Shown here: positions 15,093-23,210 of the stretch, one piece after another
Position numbering within the stretch: the stretch's first letter is position 1
Layout of the letters: each line of letters starts with the position of its first letter
From: Halothiobacillus neapolitanus
Lineage (GTDB): Bacteria; Pseudomonadota; Gammaproteobacteria; Halothiobacillales; Halothiobacillaceae
Reading direction: 5' to 3'
Assembly: GCA_020722165.1 (NCBI GenBank)
Contig: DYLI01000004.1
Coordinates: 1-28,371 of the forward strand
DNA: 28,371 nucleotides
Position numbers and translations under genes: made by a program
Notes under the pieces: generated by a model
What the model was told of the DNA's origin: nothing
Databases searched by the model: none
Seen by the model: only the letters and a program-made list of their open reading frames with translations

Positions 15093-16559
15093 ATGTCTAA
15101 CCAGGATGCCCGCGTGACTGCCACCCTAGACCCTCTGATGGATGCCACATTTAACGAACCCTCCATGCAGGAGCGGGTCGAGCTGATTATTCACCTGCTA
15201 CGCCACAATGATCGTGTATTCACCATCATGAGTGACGATAGCAATGTATTGAGCGGCTTTAGTCACAAACTCACGCACCACGACACCAAGGGACTGTACT
15301 ACGCCGAGGTTTACCCTAGTGCTGGCATGGATACTGAAGACATCGTCATGCAACTCGCCCGCAGTTGGGGTGTGGATGTTGATTTCGGCGAAACGGCCAT
15401 GAATGCTCTATTCCAGCGCCTTCCCGCGCTCTTGAACGACCCACGTCGCGCCGTAGCCATTATCCACAACACCGACAGCCTGCCGCCGATTATTCTGGAC
15501 GGCTTGATCGGCTTTATGCAGCGTCTCGATCAGCTTCTGGAAGGGCGGGTACGCCTGATTCTCACCGGCTCCGCGCTGCTCACGCAACGCATTGCCCCCG
15601 TGCAAAGCCTGGCTGCAGCAGGCCAGGTCTATGCTTTGCATCTGCAACCGCTTGCCCCCTCCCCCACAACACAAGGCTTTGTAAGCGCGGCAGCGGCAGA
15701 AGTGTTGGACGCGAACGACCCCACAGCCAACCCACAACCTTACCCTGTTCTCAAGCCAACCAGTAACGCAAGCAACACCAACAATGCGCGCGGCCTACTG
15801 CTGGGCGGTCTGGGTGTGTCCCTGATCCTGGCTGTTATCGTCGCCTTGTTGCTGCGACCCGACGCGCCGGAAGCGCCCAAAGACACGACGGTCAGCATTC
15901 CGCTTACCGCCCCTGTTACTCCAGCATCAACGCCTGCCCCTCCTTCCGACCTTAGCCCCGTTGCGGAGATTGCCCCTGCGACCGTAGAGCCGATTGCACA
16001 GAGCACAACACCCACACCGACGATTGAAGCTCCGGCTACGCCGGCATTGCCCCCTGCTCCTCCTGCCCAAGTCCCATCGAACATTACCCAACCAAGTGTC
16101 TACGCTCCCGTTCAAGCCAAAGCTATTGAGACGCCTCCCGTTCCGCCCAAGGCTGTTGAACCTGCTCCCGCGACTGAAGTCATTACGGAAGTGATTACCG
16201 CAAGCGCCGTCGCTCCCAAGCCAAGCCCAACAGTGCCAACCAAAACGGAAAGCAAAGCCAAACCTGTGGCGCAAACTAACGAGCGATTCTCTGCCAGCCA
16301 CGCATCCAAGTATGCTGTGCAAATCGTCACCCTAAGCAGCCTCAAGGCGGTGAACGCCTACATCAAAACGCACGGCCTACAAGACTGCCAAAGTTTCCGC
16401 CAACAACGCGATGGTAAAGAGCTTTTCAGCCTGACGTGTGGACTTTATCCCAACCGTGAAGCCGCACTCGCTGCCGTAAGCCAATTACCGAGTAGCATCA
16501 ACGCGGCCAAGCCCTATCCCCGCCAGATCGCTGACATTCGCAAAGTGATGCTGCCGTGA
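15093..16559 (+). CDS. damX: DamX-like cell-division protein with SPOR domain
   Basis: A 488-residue bitopic membrane protein. Residues about 20-200 form a cytoplasmic domain that looks AAA-like (strand IIHNTDSLPP, then RVRLILTGSALL) but without a visible Walker A motif. One transmembrane helix spans about 235-254, followed by a long Pro/Ala/Thr-rich periplasmic linker (about 255-400) and a C-terminal SPOR domain (about 405-488, starting SKYAVQIVTLSS). SPOR domains bind denuded peptidoglycan glycans at the division septum. The ATG abuts the aroB stop, giving translational coupling. Its place after aroB and before gltB matches the order in Pseudomonas. Confidence 0.88.
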   Translation: MSNQDARVTATLDPLMDATFNEPSMQERVELIIHLLRHNDRVFTIMSDDSNVLSGFSHKLTHHDTKGLYYAEVYPSAGMDTEDIVMQLARSWGVDVDFGETAMNALFQRLPALLNDPRRAVAIIHNTDSLPPIILDGLIGFMQRLDQLLEGRVRLILTGSALLTQRIAPVQSLAAAGQVYALHLQPLAPSPTTQGFVSAAAAEVLDANDPTANPQPYPVLKPTSNASNTNNARGLLLGGLGVSLILAVIVALLLRPDAPEAPKDTTVSIPLTAPVTPASTPAPPSDLSPVAEIAPATVEPIAQSTTPTPTIEAPATPALPPAPPAQVPSNITQPSVYAPVQAKAIETPPVPPKAVEPAPATEVITEVITASAVAPKPSPTVPTKTESKAKPVAQTNERFSASHASKYAVQIVTLSSLKAVNAYIKTHGLQDCQSFRQQRDGKELFSLTCGLYPNREAALAAVSQLPSSINAAKPYPRQIADIRKVMLP

Positions 16560-16586
16560 GAGGTGAGGCCTTGTTCAGCACATGAT

Positions 16587-16611
16587 GGGGGGCTAAAATG
16601 CCCGCCCTTTT
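16587..16611 (+). terminator. Possible weak terminator after damX
   Basis: A GGGC-TAAAAT-GCCC stem (16590-16603), extendable by three G-C pairs across a bulged G, is followed by TTTT and further T-rich sequence. It lies 27 nt after damX and before the gltB promoter region. The stem is short and the T-run brief, so this is tentative. Confidence 0.35.
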
Positions 16612-16697
16612 GCATTTTTGCCCTTCTTTTTTTGCTTGAGCCGCGCAGATGCCAAGCCATTGAATTGCTTTCAGCTCCAATCGGCATGAAAACTGCT

Positions 16698-16721
16698 TTT
16701 GAACTTTAGAACCTGTTCAAA
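16698..16721. promoter_or_regulatory. Dyad upstream of gltB, possible operator
   Basis: TTTGAAC (16698-16704) and GTTCAAA (16715-16721) form a perfect 7-bp inverted repeat with a 10-nt centre, about 50 nt before the gltB ATG. The spacing would suit a dimeric regulator. I cannot assign it to a known factor, and no clear -35/-10 pair was identified nearby. Confidence 0.3.
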
Positions 16722-16770
16722 GTCTCGTTTAGACCCATCACTCATTCACAAATCTACGAACCGATACGCC

Positions 16771-19700
16771 ATGAACATGCACCCTACCCCACCGACGAGT
16801 GGTTTGTACTCTCCAACATTTGAACGCGACAACTGCGGCTTTGGATTGATTGCGCAAATGGACGACCAACCGAGCCATTGGCTGGTGCAAACTGCCATTG
16901 AGTCACTGGCGCGCATGACGCATCGCGGTGGCATTTCAGCGGATGGTAAATCGGGTGACGGCTGCGGTCTTTTGCTTAAAAAACCTGACGCGTTTATGCG
17001 CGCAGAAGCGTCCAAGCTTGGGTTTACGCTCAATGCGCTGTATGCCGTAGGCGTGGTGTTCATGAGCCAGGACGCAGCGCAGGCTGCCCTTGCCCGCACC
17101 ATCCTTGAGCAGGAAGTACACGCGCAAGGCTTAAATTTCGTCGGCTGGCGCGTGCTGCCCACCGACCCGACCCAGCTGGGTAGCCAGTCCTTCGCCAAGC
17201 TGCCGCAAATTGAACACGCCTTCGTCAACGCCCCCGACGGCATGGATGCGCGCGTGTTCGACACCAAACTCTACATCGCACGCCGCCGCAGCGAAAAGCA
17301 GCTGGAAAATGATGCTGTGTTCTACATCCCCACCTTGTCCAGCCAAGTGCTGTCCTACAAGGGTTTGATGATGCCGGAAGACCTCGCGGGCTTTTATCTT
17401 GACCTGCAAGACGAAAACTTAGCCAGCTCACAATGCGTATTCCACCAGCGTTTTTCCACCAACACTTTCCCCGAATGGCGCCTGGCGCAGCCGTTCCGCT
17501 ACCTTGCGCACAATGGCGAAATCAACACCATCCACGCCAACCGCAACTGGGCGCGCGCGCGCGCCTACACTTTGGAAACCCCGCTGATTCCGAACATGGA
17601 CGACGTGCGTCCACTGGTCACCGAAACCGGATCGGACTCCATGAGCATGGACAACATGCTGGAAGCGCTGATTGCCGGCGGCATGGAAATGCTGCGCGCC
17701 ATGCGTTTGATGGTGCCGCCCGCCTGGCAAAACGTCGAGCACATGGATGCTGATCTGCGCGCGTTCTACGCCTACCACTCCATGCACATGGAACCGTGGG
17801 ATGGCCCAGCAGGCGTGGTGATGACCGACGGGCGTTTTGTCGCCTGCGGCATGGATCGCAACGGCCTGCGCCCGGCGCGCTGGGTCATCACCAAAGACCG
17901 CCACATTACGCTGGCCTCGGAGATTGGCGTATGGGATTACGCCCCCGAAGATGTGTTGCGCAAAGGCCGCGTCAAGCCGGGGCAAGTCATTGCGGTAGAC
18001 ACCTCAAGCGGCGAATTGATGATGCCGGAAGATGTGGACACGCTGCTTAAAACCCGCCAGCCCTATGGTCAGTGGCTCAAGCAACACGCACGCCGCCTGC
18101 AATCTGGCCTGGATGCTGATGTTTTGGCGGCCACGCCCATGGATGACGCGCAACTGGCCATCTATGAAAAGATGTTCCAAGTCACCTTTGAAGAGCGTGA
18201 CCAGATTTTGCGTGTACTGGCCGAATCCGGCCAAGAGGCCATTGGCTCGATGGGCGATGACACGCCAATGGCGGTTCTGTCCCAAATCGAACGTTCACCA
18301 TATGACTACTTCCGCCAGCAATTTGCTCAGGTCACCAACCCACCGATTGACCCGCTGCGCGAAACCATCGTCATGTCGCTGGAAACCAGCATCGGCCAAG
18401 AGCGCAATCTGTTTGCAGAGTCGCCTGACCATGCGCACCGCTTGTTGCTCGAATCGCCGGTACTGACCGAGGGCAAATTTGCTGCGCTACTGAATGTCGA
18501 AGATGCCGCGTTTGCCCATCAGGTGATCGAACTCAACCGCAATGCCACGCAATCACTCGACCAAGCTATTCGCGCCATTTGCGACGAAGCCGTCGCCGCC
18601 GTGCGTGCGGGCAAGGTGGTGATTGTGCTCAGCGACCGCCACATTACCCAGGGTCAGCTCCCGGTACACGCTCTGCTGGCCACCGGCGCGGTGCATCACC
18701 GTCTGATTAACGAAGGCGTCCGCTGCAATGCCAACTTGGTGATTGAAACCGCCACCACCCGCGACCCGCACCATTTCGCCTGCTTGGTGGGCTATGGCGC
18801 GACTGCGGTTTACCCCTATCTGGCCTTTGAAAGCATTGCCGGCTTGCAGCGCACAGGCGAAATGAAAGACGGCATGAACTCAGCCAAAATGGCGGGCAAT
18901 TTCGTCAAGGGCATCGACAAGGGCTTGATGAAAATCCTCTCCAAAATGGGCATTTCCACCATTGCCAGCTACCGTGGCTCGCAGTTATTCGAGATTATCG
19001 GTCTTGCCGATGCCGTGGTGGACTTGTGCTTCAAAGCCACCACCAGCCGTCTCAAAGGCGCGGACTTCGACGACCTGCAAGCCGATCAAGCCAGCCTTGC
19101 AGCTGAAGCATGGAACCCACGCAAGCAACCACGCCAAGGCGGCCTGCTCAAGTTTATTCACGGCGGCGAGTACCACGCCTACAACCCGGACGTGGTGCAA
19201 ACCCTGCAAGAAGCGGTCAACAGCGGCAGCTACGCCACCTGGAAACTCTACGCCGACCATGTGGACAGCCGCCCGGTCGCCACCCTGCGCGACCTGTTCA
19301 AATTGCGTAATACTGACTCCATTCCATTGGATGAGGTCGAGCCGCTGGAAACCATCGTCAAGCGCTTCGACTCCGCCGGCATGTCGCTGGGTGCGCTCTC
19401 GCCCGAAGCGCACGAAACGCTTGCCGAAGCCATGAACCGCCTCGGCGGTCGCTCCAACTCCGGCGAAGGCGGGGAAGACCCGGCACGCTACGGCACCATT
19501 AAAACCTCGAAAATCAAGCAGATTGCATCGGGGCGCTTTGGTGTGACCCCGCATTACCTGGTGAATGCCGAAGTGCTGCAAATCAAGGTTGCCCAAGGCG
19601 CCAAGCCGGGTGAAGGTGGTCAGCTCCCCGGCGACAAAGTGAACGAATACATTGGCAAGCTACGCTACGCCCGCCCCGGCGTAGCCTTGATTTCGCCGCC

Positions 19701-21240
19701 GCCGCACCACGACATCTACTCGATTGAAGACCTTGCCCAGTTGATTTTCGACCTCAAGCAAGTCAATCCGCATGCTCTGGTTTCGGTCAAGCTAGTGGCC
19801 GAACCCGGCGTGGGCACGATTGCCGCAGGCGTGGCCAAAGCCTATGCCGACCTGATTACCATCTCCGGCTACGACGGCGGCACGGGCGCATCCCCGCTTA
19901 CTTCGGTCAAATACGCCGGTTCACCGTTCGAGCTGGGCTTGTCCGAAGCGCACCAAACCCTGCGCGCCAACGACTTGCGCGACAAAGTGCGCTTGCAAGG
20001 CGACGGCGGCATGAAAACCGGCCTGGATGTGATTAAAGCGGCGATTATGGGCGCGGAAAGCTTCGGCTTTGGCACCGGTCCGATGATTGCCATGGGCTGC
20101 AAATTCCTGCGCATCTGCCATTTGAACAACTGCGCCACCGGCGTAGCTACACAGAACAAGGTGTTGCGTATGCAGCACTTCAAAGGCGATGTGGAAAAAG
20201 TCATGAACTACTTCAAGTTCATTGCCATGGAAGTGCGCGAATACCTCGCCCTGCTCGGCCTGTCGCGCATGGAAGACCTGATTGGCCGTACCGACTTGCT
20301 GGAAATTCTGCCCGGCGAAACCGCCAAACAGCAGAAGCTTGACCTGTCACCCATTCTGTCCGATGGCGGCCTGGCCGACACCAAGCCGCTGTGCTGTGCT
20401 GTGCCACACAACGACCCTTACGACAAAGGTTTACTGGCCGAGCGCATGGTCGAAGCCACACTGGCTGCAATTGAAAGCAAATCCGGCGGCGTGTTCACGT
20501 TCAATGTCAGCAACATCGACCGCTCGATTGGCGCACGCCTTTCTGGCGAAATCGCCAAGCGTCACGGCAATTTGGGCATGGACGATGCGCCGATTACGCT
20601 CAAGCTACGCGGCACGATCGGTCAAAGCTTCGGCGTGTGGAACGCGGGCGGCCTGCACATGGACTTGGAAGGCGATGCCAACGACTACGTCGGCAAAGGC
20701 ATGGCGGGCGGCAAGCTCACCTTACGACAGCCCTTGTGCTCACATTTACCCACCCATGAAACGCCAATTATCGGCAACACCTGCCTGTACGGCGCGACCG
20801 GCGGCAAGCTGTTTGCGGCGGGCACGGCGGGCGAGCGTTTTGCGGTGCGCAACTCAGGCGCGTTTGCGGTGATTGAAGGCTGCGGCGATCACGGCTGCGA
20901 ATACATGACGGGGGGCACGATCACCATTCTAGGGCGTACCGGTGTCAACTTCGGCGCGGGCATGACCGGCGGCTTTGCTTATGTCATTGATGAGGATAAT
21001 GATTTTGTCGATCGCTACAACCACGAGCTGATCGACATCCACCGCTTGATTCCTTCGCAAATGGAAGCGCATCGCCAGCACCTGCGCGGCATTATTGAAG
21101 CGCATGCAATGGAAACTGGCAGCCCGCGTGCCCGCGAAATGCTGGATAATTTCGAGGCTTGGCTCGGCAAGTTCTGGTTGGTCAAACCCAAAGCGGCAGA
21201 CATTAGCCAGTTGCTCACCACACTGGCAGCCGCCGCCTGA
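16771..21240 (+). CDS. gltB: Glutamate synthase (NADPH) large subunit
   Basis: A 1489-residue protein, about the length of E. coli GltB. It hydrolyses glutamine and channels ammonia to 2-oxoglutarate, giving two glutamates. Domains in order: type II glutamine amidotransferase, whose catalytic Cys22 (in ERDNCGFGLI) becomes N-terminal after removal of a 21-residue propeptide; central domain; FMN-binding synthase domain (about 800-1200) with the 3Fe-4S ligands Cys1110, Cys1116 and Cys1121; and the C-terminal beta-helix with Gly-rich repeats. The ATG at 16771 is chosen because upstream in-frame residues are not family-like; an ATG two codons later is also possible. The partner gltD, which supplies electrons from NADPH, does not follow and is not in this window. 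Confidence 0.97.
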   Translation: MNMHPTPPTSGLYSPTFERDNCGFGLIAQMDDQPSHWLVQTAIESLARMTHRGGISADGKSGDGCGLLLKKPDAFMRAEASKLGFTLNALYAVGVVFMSQDAAQAALARTILEQEVHAQGLNFVGWRVLPTDPTQLGSQSFAKLPQIEHAFVNAPDGMDARVFDTKLYIARRRSEKQLENDAVFYIPTLSSQVLSYKGLMMPEDLAGFYLDLQDENLASSQCVFHQRFSTNTFPEWRLAQPFRYLAHNGEINTIHANRNWARARAYTLETPLIPNMDDVRPLVTETGSDSMSMDNMLEALIAGGMEMLRAMRLMVPPAWQNVEHMDADLRAFYAYHSMHMEPWDGPAGVVMTDGRFVACGMDRNGLRPARWVITKDRHITLASEIGVWDYAPEDVLRKGRVKPGQVIAVDTSSGELMMPEDVDTLLKTRQPYGQWLKQHARRLQSGLDADVLAATPMDDAQLAIYEKMFQVTFEERDQILRVLAESGQEAIGSMGDDTPMAVLSQIERSPYDYFRQQFAQVTNPPIDPLRETIVMSLETSIGQERNLFAESPDHAHRLLLESPVLTEGKFAALLNVEDAAFAHQVIELNRNATQSLDQAIRAICDEAVAAVRAGKVVIVLSDRHITQGQLPVHALLATGAVHHRLINEGVRCNANLVIETATTRDPHHFACLVGYGATAVYPYLAFESIAGLQRTGEMKDGMNSAKMAGNFVKGIDKGLMKILSKMGISTIASYRGSQLFEIIGLADAVVDLCFKATTSRLKGADFDDLQADQASLAAEAWNPRKQPRQGGLLKFIHGGEYHAYNPDVVQTLQEAVNSGSYATWKLYADHVDSRPVATLRDLFKLRNTDSIPLDEVEPLETIVKRFDSAGMSLGALSPEAHETLAEAMNRLGGRSNSGEGGEDPARYGTIKTSKIKQIASGRFGVTPHYLVNAEVLQIKVAQGAKPGEGGQLPGDKVNEYIGKLRYARPGVALISPPPHHDIYSIEDLAQLIFDLKQVNPHALVSVKLVAEPGVGTIAAGVAKAYADLITISGYDGGTGASPLTSVKYAGSPFELGLSEAHQTLRANDLRDKVRLQGDGGMKTGLDVIKAAIMGAESFGFGTGPMIAMGCKFLRICHLNNCATGVATQNKVLRMQHFKGDVEKVMNYFKFIAMEVREYLALLGLSRMEDLIGRTDLLEILPGETAKQQKLDLSPILSDGGLADTKPLCCAVPHNDPYDKGLLAERMVEATLAAIESKSGGVFTFNVSNIDRSIGARLSGEIAKRHGNLGMDDAPITLKLRGTIGQSFGVWNAGGLHMDLEGDANDYVGKGMAGGKLTLRQPLCSHLPTHETPIIGNTCLYGATGGKLFAAGTAGERFAVRNSGAFAVIEGCGDHGCEYMTGGTITILGRTGVNFGAGMTGGFAYVIDEDNDFVDRYNHELIDIHRLIPSQMEAHRQHLRGIIEAHAMETGSPRAREMLDNFEAWLGKFWLVKPKAADISQLLTTLAAAA

Positions 21241-21251
21241 GCTTGAATATG

Positions 21252-21275
21252 ACCCCGCGAATGCGGGGTTTTTTT
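21252..21275 (+). terminator. Intrinsic terminator of gltB
   Basis: A perfect 7-bp stem (ACCCCGC at 21252-21258, GCGGGGT at 21263-21269) with a GAAT tetraloop is followed by a run of T residues to 21275. It begins 11 nt after the gltB stop, showing that no downstream gltD is co-transcribed. Confidence 0.95.
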
Positions 21276-21330
21276 AGCCACATAGCCCGGATAATGATCT
21301 AGGGTAAGCCGCGCACCTGACACGGCTGCT

Positions 21331-21361
21331 CCCGGATTACGCCAGGCTTCATCCAGGCTAC
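21331..21361. repeat. REP-like extragenic element between gltB and dnaG
   Basis: On the minus strand this reads GTAGCCTGGATGAAGCC..., ending in GTAATCCGGG. It folds into a short stem (CCTGGAT with ATCCGGG, one G-T pair). The GTAGCC(T/C)GGATGAAGC...AATCCGGG pattern is a widely dispersed extragenic repeat in proteobacteria. A partial second copy of the CCCGGAT word is at 21287-21293. Confidence 0.5.
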
Positions 21362-21369
21362 AAATTTCT

Positions 21370-21387
21370 CTCTGTGGCCTCTGTGGC
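21370..21387 (+). repeat. Tandem duplicate of a 9-bp unit
   Basis: CTCTGTGGC occurs twice without a gap (21370-21378 and 21379-21387). CTCTGTGG-type short repeats occur dispersed in many bacterial genomes. It lies 31 nt before dnaG, in the leader. Confidence 0.6.
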
Positions 21388-21417
21388 TAAACTTTTTAGG
21401 GCTAAACTCCCAACACC

Positions 21418-23157
21418 ATGTCCCGAATTCCCCAATCTTTTATCGACGATTTAGTCAGCCGCGCCGATATTGTTGATGTCGTTGGCACTCGCGTACCCCT
21501 AAAAAAGAAAGGCAAGGAATACACCGCCTGCTGTCCGTTTCATCACGAAAAATCCCCCTCGTTCTTCGTCAGCCCGGAAAAACAGTTTTATCACTGCTTT
21601 GGCTGTGGCGCGCACGGCACGGTACTGGGTTTTTTGATGGCACACGATCGTCTGGATTTTGTTGAAGCCATCGAAACACTGGCGGGACAAATGGGCATGG
21701 ACGTCCCGCGCGAGGGCGGCAACACTGCGCAAGAAAACCCTCATGCGCCGCTATTGGCGATATTGGACGAATGCAGCACGTTCTATCAAGGCGAACTCAA
21801 GCGCACGCCCAAAGCCATTGATTATCTTAAACAACGTGGCGTTAGTCGTGAAATTGCCGCGACTTTTGGCTTGGGCTACGCGCCAGGGGGTTACGACACG
21901 CTGGAACGTCGTTTTAACGCCGATGATGCCACCCGCGACCTGCTCAAGCGCGCAGGCATGTTGAGCGAGGGCGAGCAGGGACGACTGTATGACCGTTTCC
22001 GCGAGCGCATCATGTTCCCGATTCGTGACCGACGCGGGCGCGTGATTGCCTTCGGTGGACGGGTACTCAACGATGACAAGCCCAAGTACCTGAACTCCCC
22101 CGAAACCCCGCTATTCCACAAGGGCGCGGGGCTGTATGGCCTGTATGAAGCGCGCAAAGCACTGGGGCGACCTGACCGCCTGCTCGTCGTCGAAGGCTAT
22201 ATGGATGTAGTCATGCTGGCGCAACACGGCGTACGCGAAGCCGTCGCGACCCTAGGCACCGCCGTCACCCGCGAGCAAGTGGACTTGATGTACCGCAACA
22301 CCGCCCAAGTCATCTACTGTTTTGACGGCGACGAAGCTGGACGCCGCGCCGCATGGCGTGCGCTTGAATCCACCCTGCCACAATTGCGCGATGGTTTGGA
22401 TGCACGCTTCATGTTTCTTCCCGATGGGACAGACCCCGACAGCCTCGTGCGCCAGGAAGGTGCAGAAGCATTCCGCGCGCGCATTCAAGCCAACGCCATC
22501 AATTTCGATCACTTTCTGCTCAGTGAGCTTGAACAACAAACCGAACACGATGGCAGCCCGGCGGCGCGTGCAAAACTCAAAGCACTCGCCCAACCACTGA
22601 TTCAGCTCATGCCGGAAAGCACATTAAAAGAGCTCGTATTCAACAGCCTCGCCCAGCGCGTAGGCACGCGAGTCAACCGCTTACAGTTCAACGCACCCGC
22701 GCCGCAAACGCCTAAACTGCACCGCCAGCCGCCCACAAGCAACACACGCCACAGCGCCATCCGCCAAGCCATTCTTTACCTGCTCTACCACCCGGAGCTT
22801 GCCCGCGACACGGCACTTGATCCCGCATGGGCGCAAAGCGTCATCCCCGGCTACGTCCTATTAGCCGAACTCATCGCTACTCTGCGCGCCAACCCCATGC
22901 CGCTCGGCATCCTCCTTGAACATTACCGCAACAGCCCCCAGCTTAAAACCATAGACGCACTGGCCTGCTTACCCGCCCCGCAGGATAGCGATGATGAGCA
23001 GGTGCGCCAAAGTATGTGGCGCGACATGCTTAGCCACTTAACAGCGGCTTTCTCGCGTGAGCGCCTGCGTGAGCTCACTGCCAAGCCATTTGACCAATTA
23101 CAAACCCATGAGCGCCATGAACTTCTTCGTCTCAGTGCTATCAAATTGACACCGTGA
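21418..23157 (+). CDS. dnaG: DNA primase
   Basis: A 579-residue primase that makes the RNA primers of replication. The N-terminal zinc-binding domain shows Cys39, His42, Cys60 and Cys63 in the same layout as E. coli DnaG. The TOPRIM catalytic core has Glu259 in VVEGYMDVV and the metal-binding Asp303 and Asp305 in FDGDEAGRR. The C-terminal part (about 430-579) is the helicase-interacting domain. The ATG has no strong ribosome-binding site. In most gammaproteobacteria rpsU precedes dnaG; here it is absent and gltB is the upstream neighbour. rpoD follows after 53 nt. Confidence 0.97.
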   Translation: MSRIPQSFIDDLVSRADIVDVVGTRVPLKKKGKEYTACCPFHHEKSPSFFVSPEKQFYHCFGCGAHGTVLGFLMAHDRLDFVEAIETLAGQMGMDVPREGGNTAQENPHAPLLAILDECSTFYQGELKRTPKAIDYLKQRGVSREIAATFGLGYAPGGYDTLERRFNADDATRDLLKRAGMLSEGEQGRLYDRFRERIMFPIRDRRGRVIAFGGRVLNDDKPKYLNSPETPLFHKGAGLYGLYEARKALGRPDRLLVVEGYMDVVMLAQHGVREAVATLGTAVTREQVDLMYRNTAQVIYCFDGDEAGRRAAWRALESTLPQLRDGLDARFMFLPDGTDPDSLVRQEGAEAFRARIQANAINFDHFLLSELEQQTEHDGSPAARAKLKALAQPLIQLMPESTLKELVFNSLAQRVGTRVNRLQFNAPAPQTPKLHRQPPTSNTRHSAIRQAILYLLYHPELARDTALDPAWAQSVIPGYVLLAELIATLRANPMPLGILLEHYRNSPQLKTIDALACLPAPQDSDDEQVRQSMWRDMLSHLTAAFSRERLRELTAKPFDQLQTHERHELLRLSAIKLTP

Positions 23158-23173
23158 ATATTTTGTATTCACT

Positions 23174-23182
23174 TGCTATAAT
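23174..23182 (+). promoter_or_regulatory. Extended -10 promoter element upstream of rpoD
   Basis: TGC directly before a perfect TATAAT (23177-23182) forms an extended -10 element in the 53-nt dnaG-rpoD gap. No good -35 is found at 16-18 bp; a TTGACA at 23146-23151 is 25 bp away, too far. Extended -10 promoters can work without a -35. This would give rpoD transcription independent of dnaG. Confidence 0.55.
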
Positions 23183-23210
23183 CCCAAATCCACCTATTTG
23201 AAGCCGCACC

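Noticed and set aside
23146..23151. TTGACA as a -35 element for rpoD
   Set aside because: It is 25 bp from the TATAAT, well outside the usual 16-18 bp, and lies in the last codons of dnaG.
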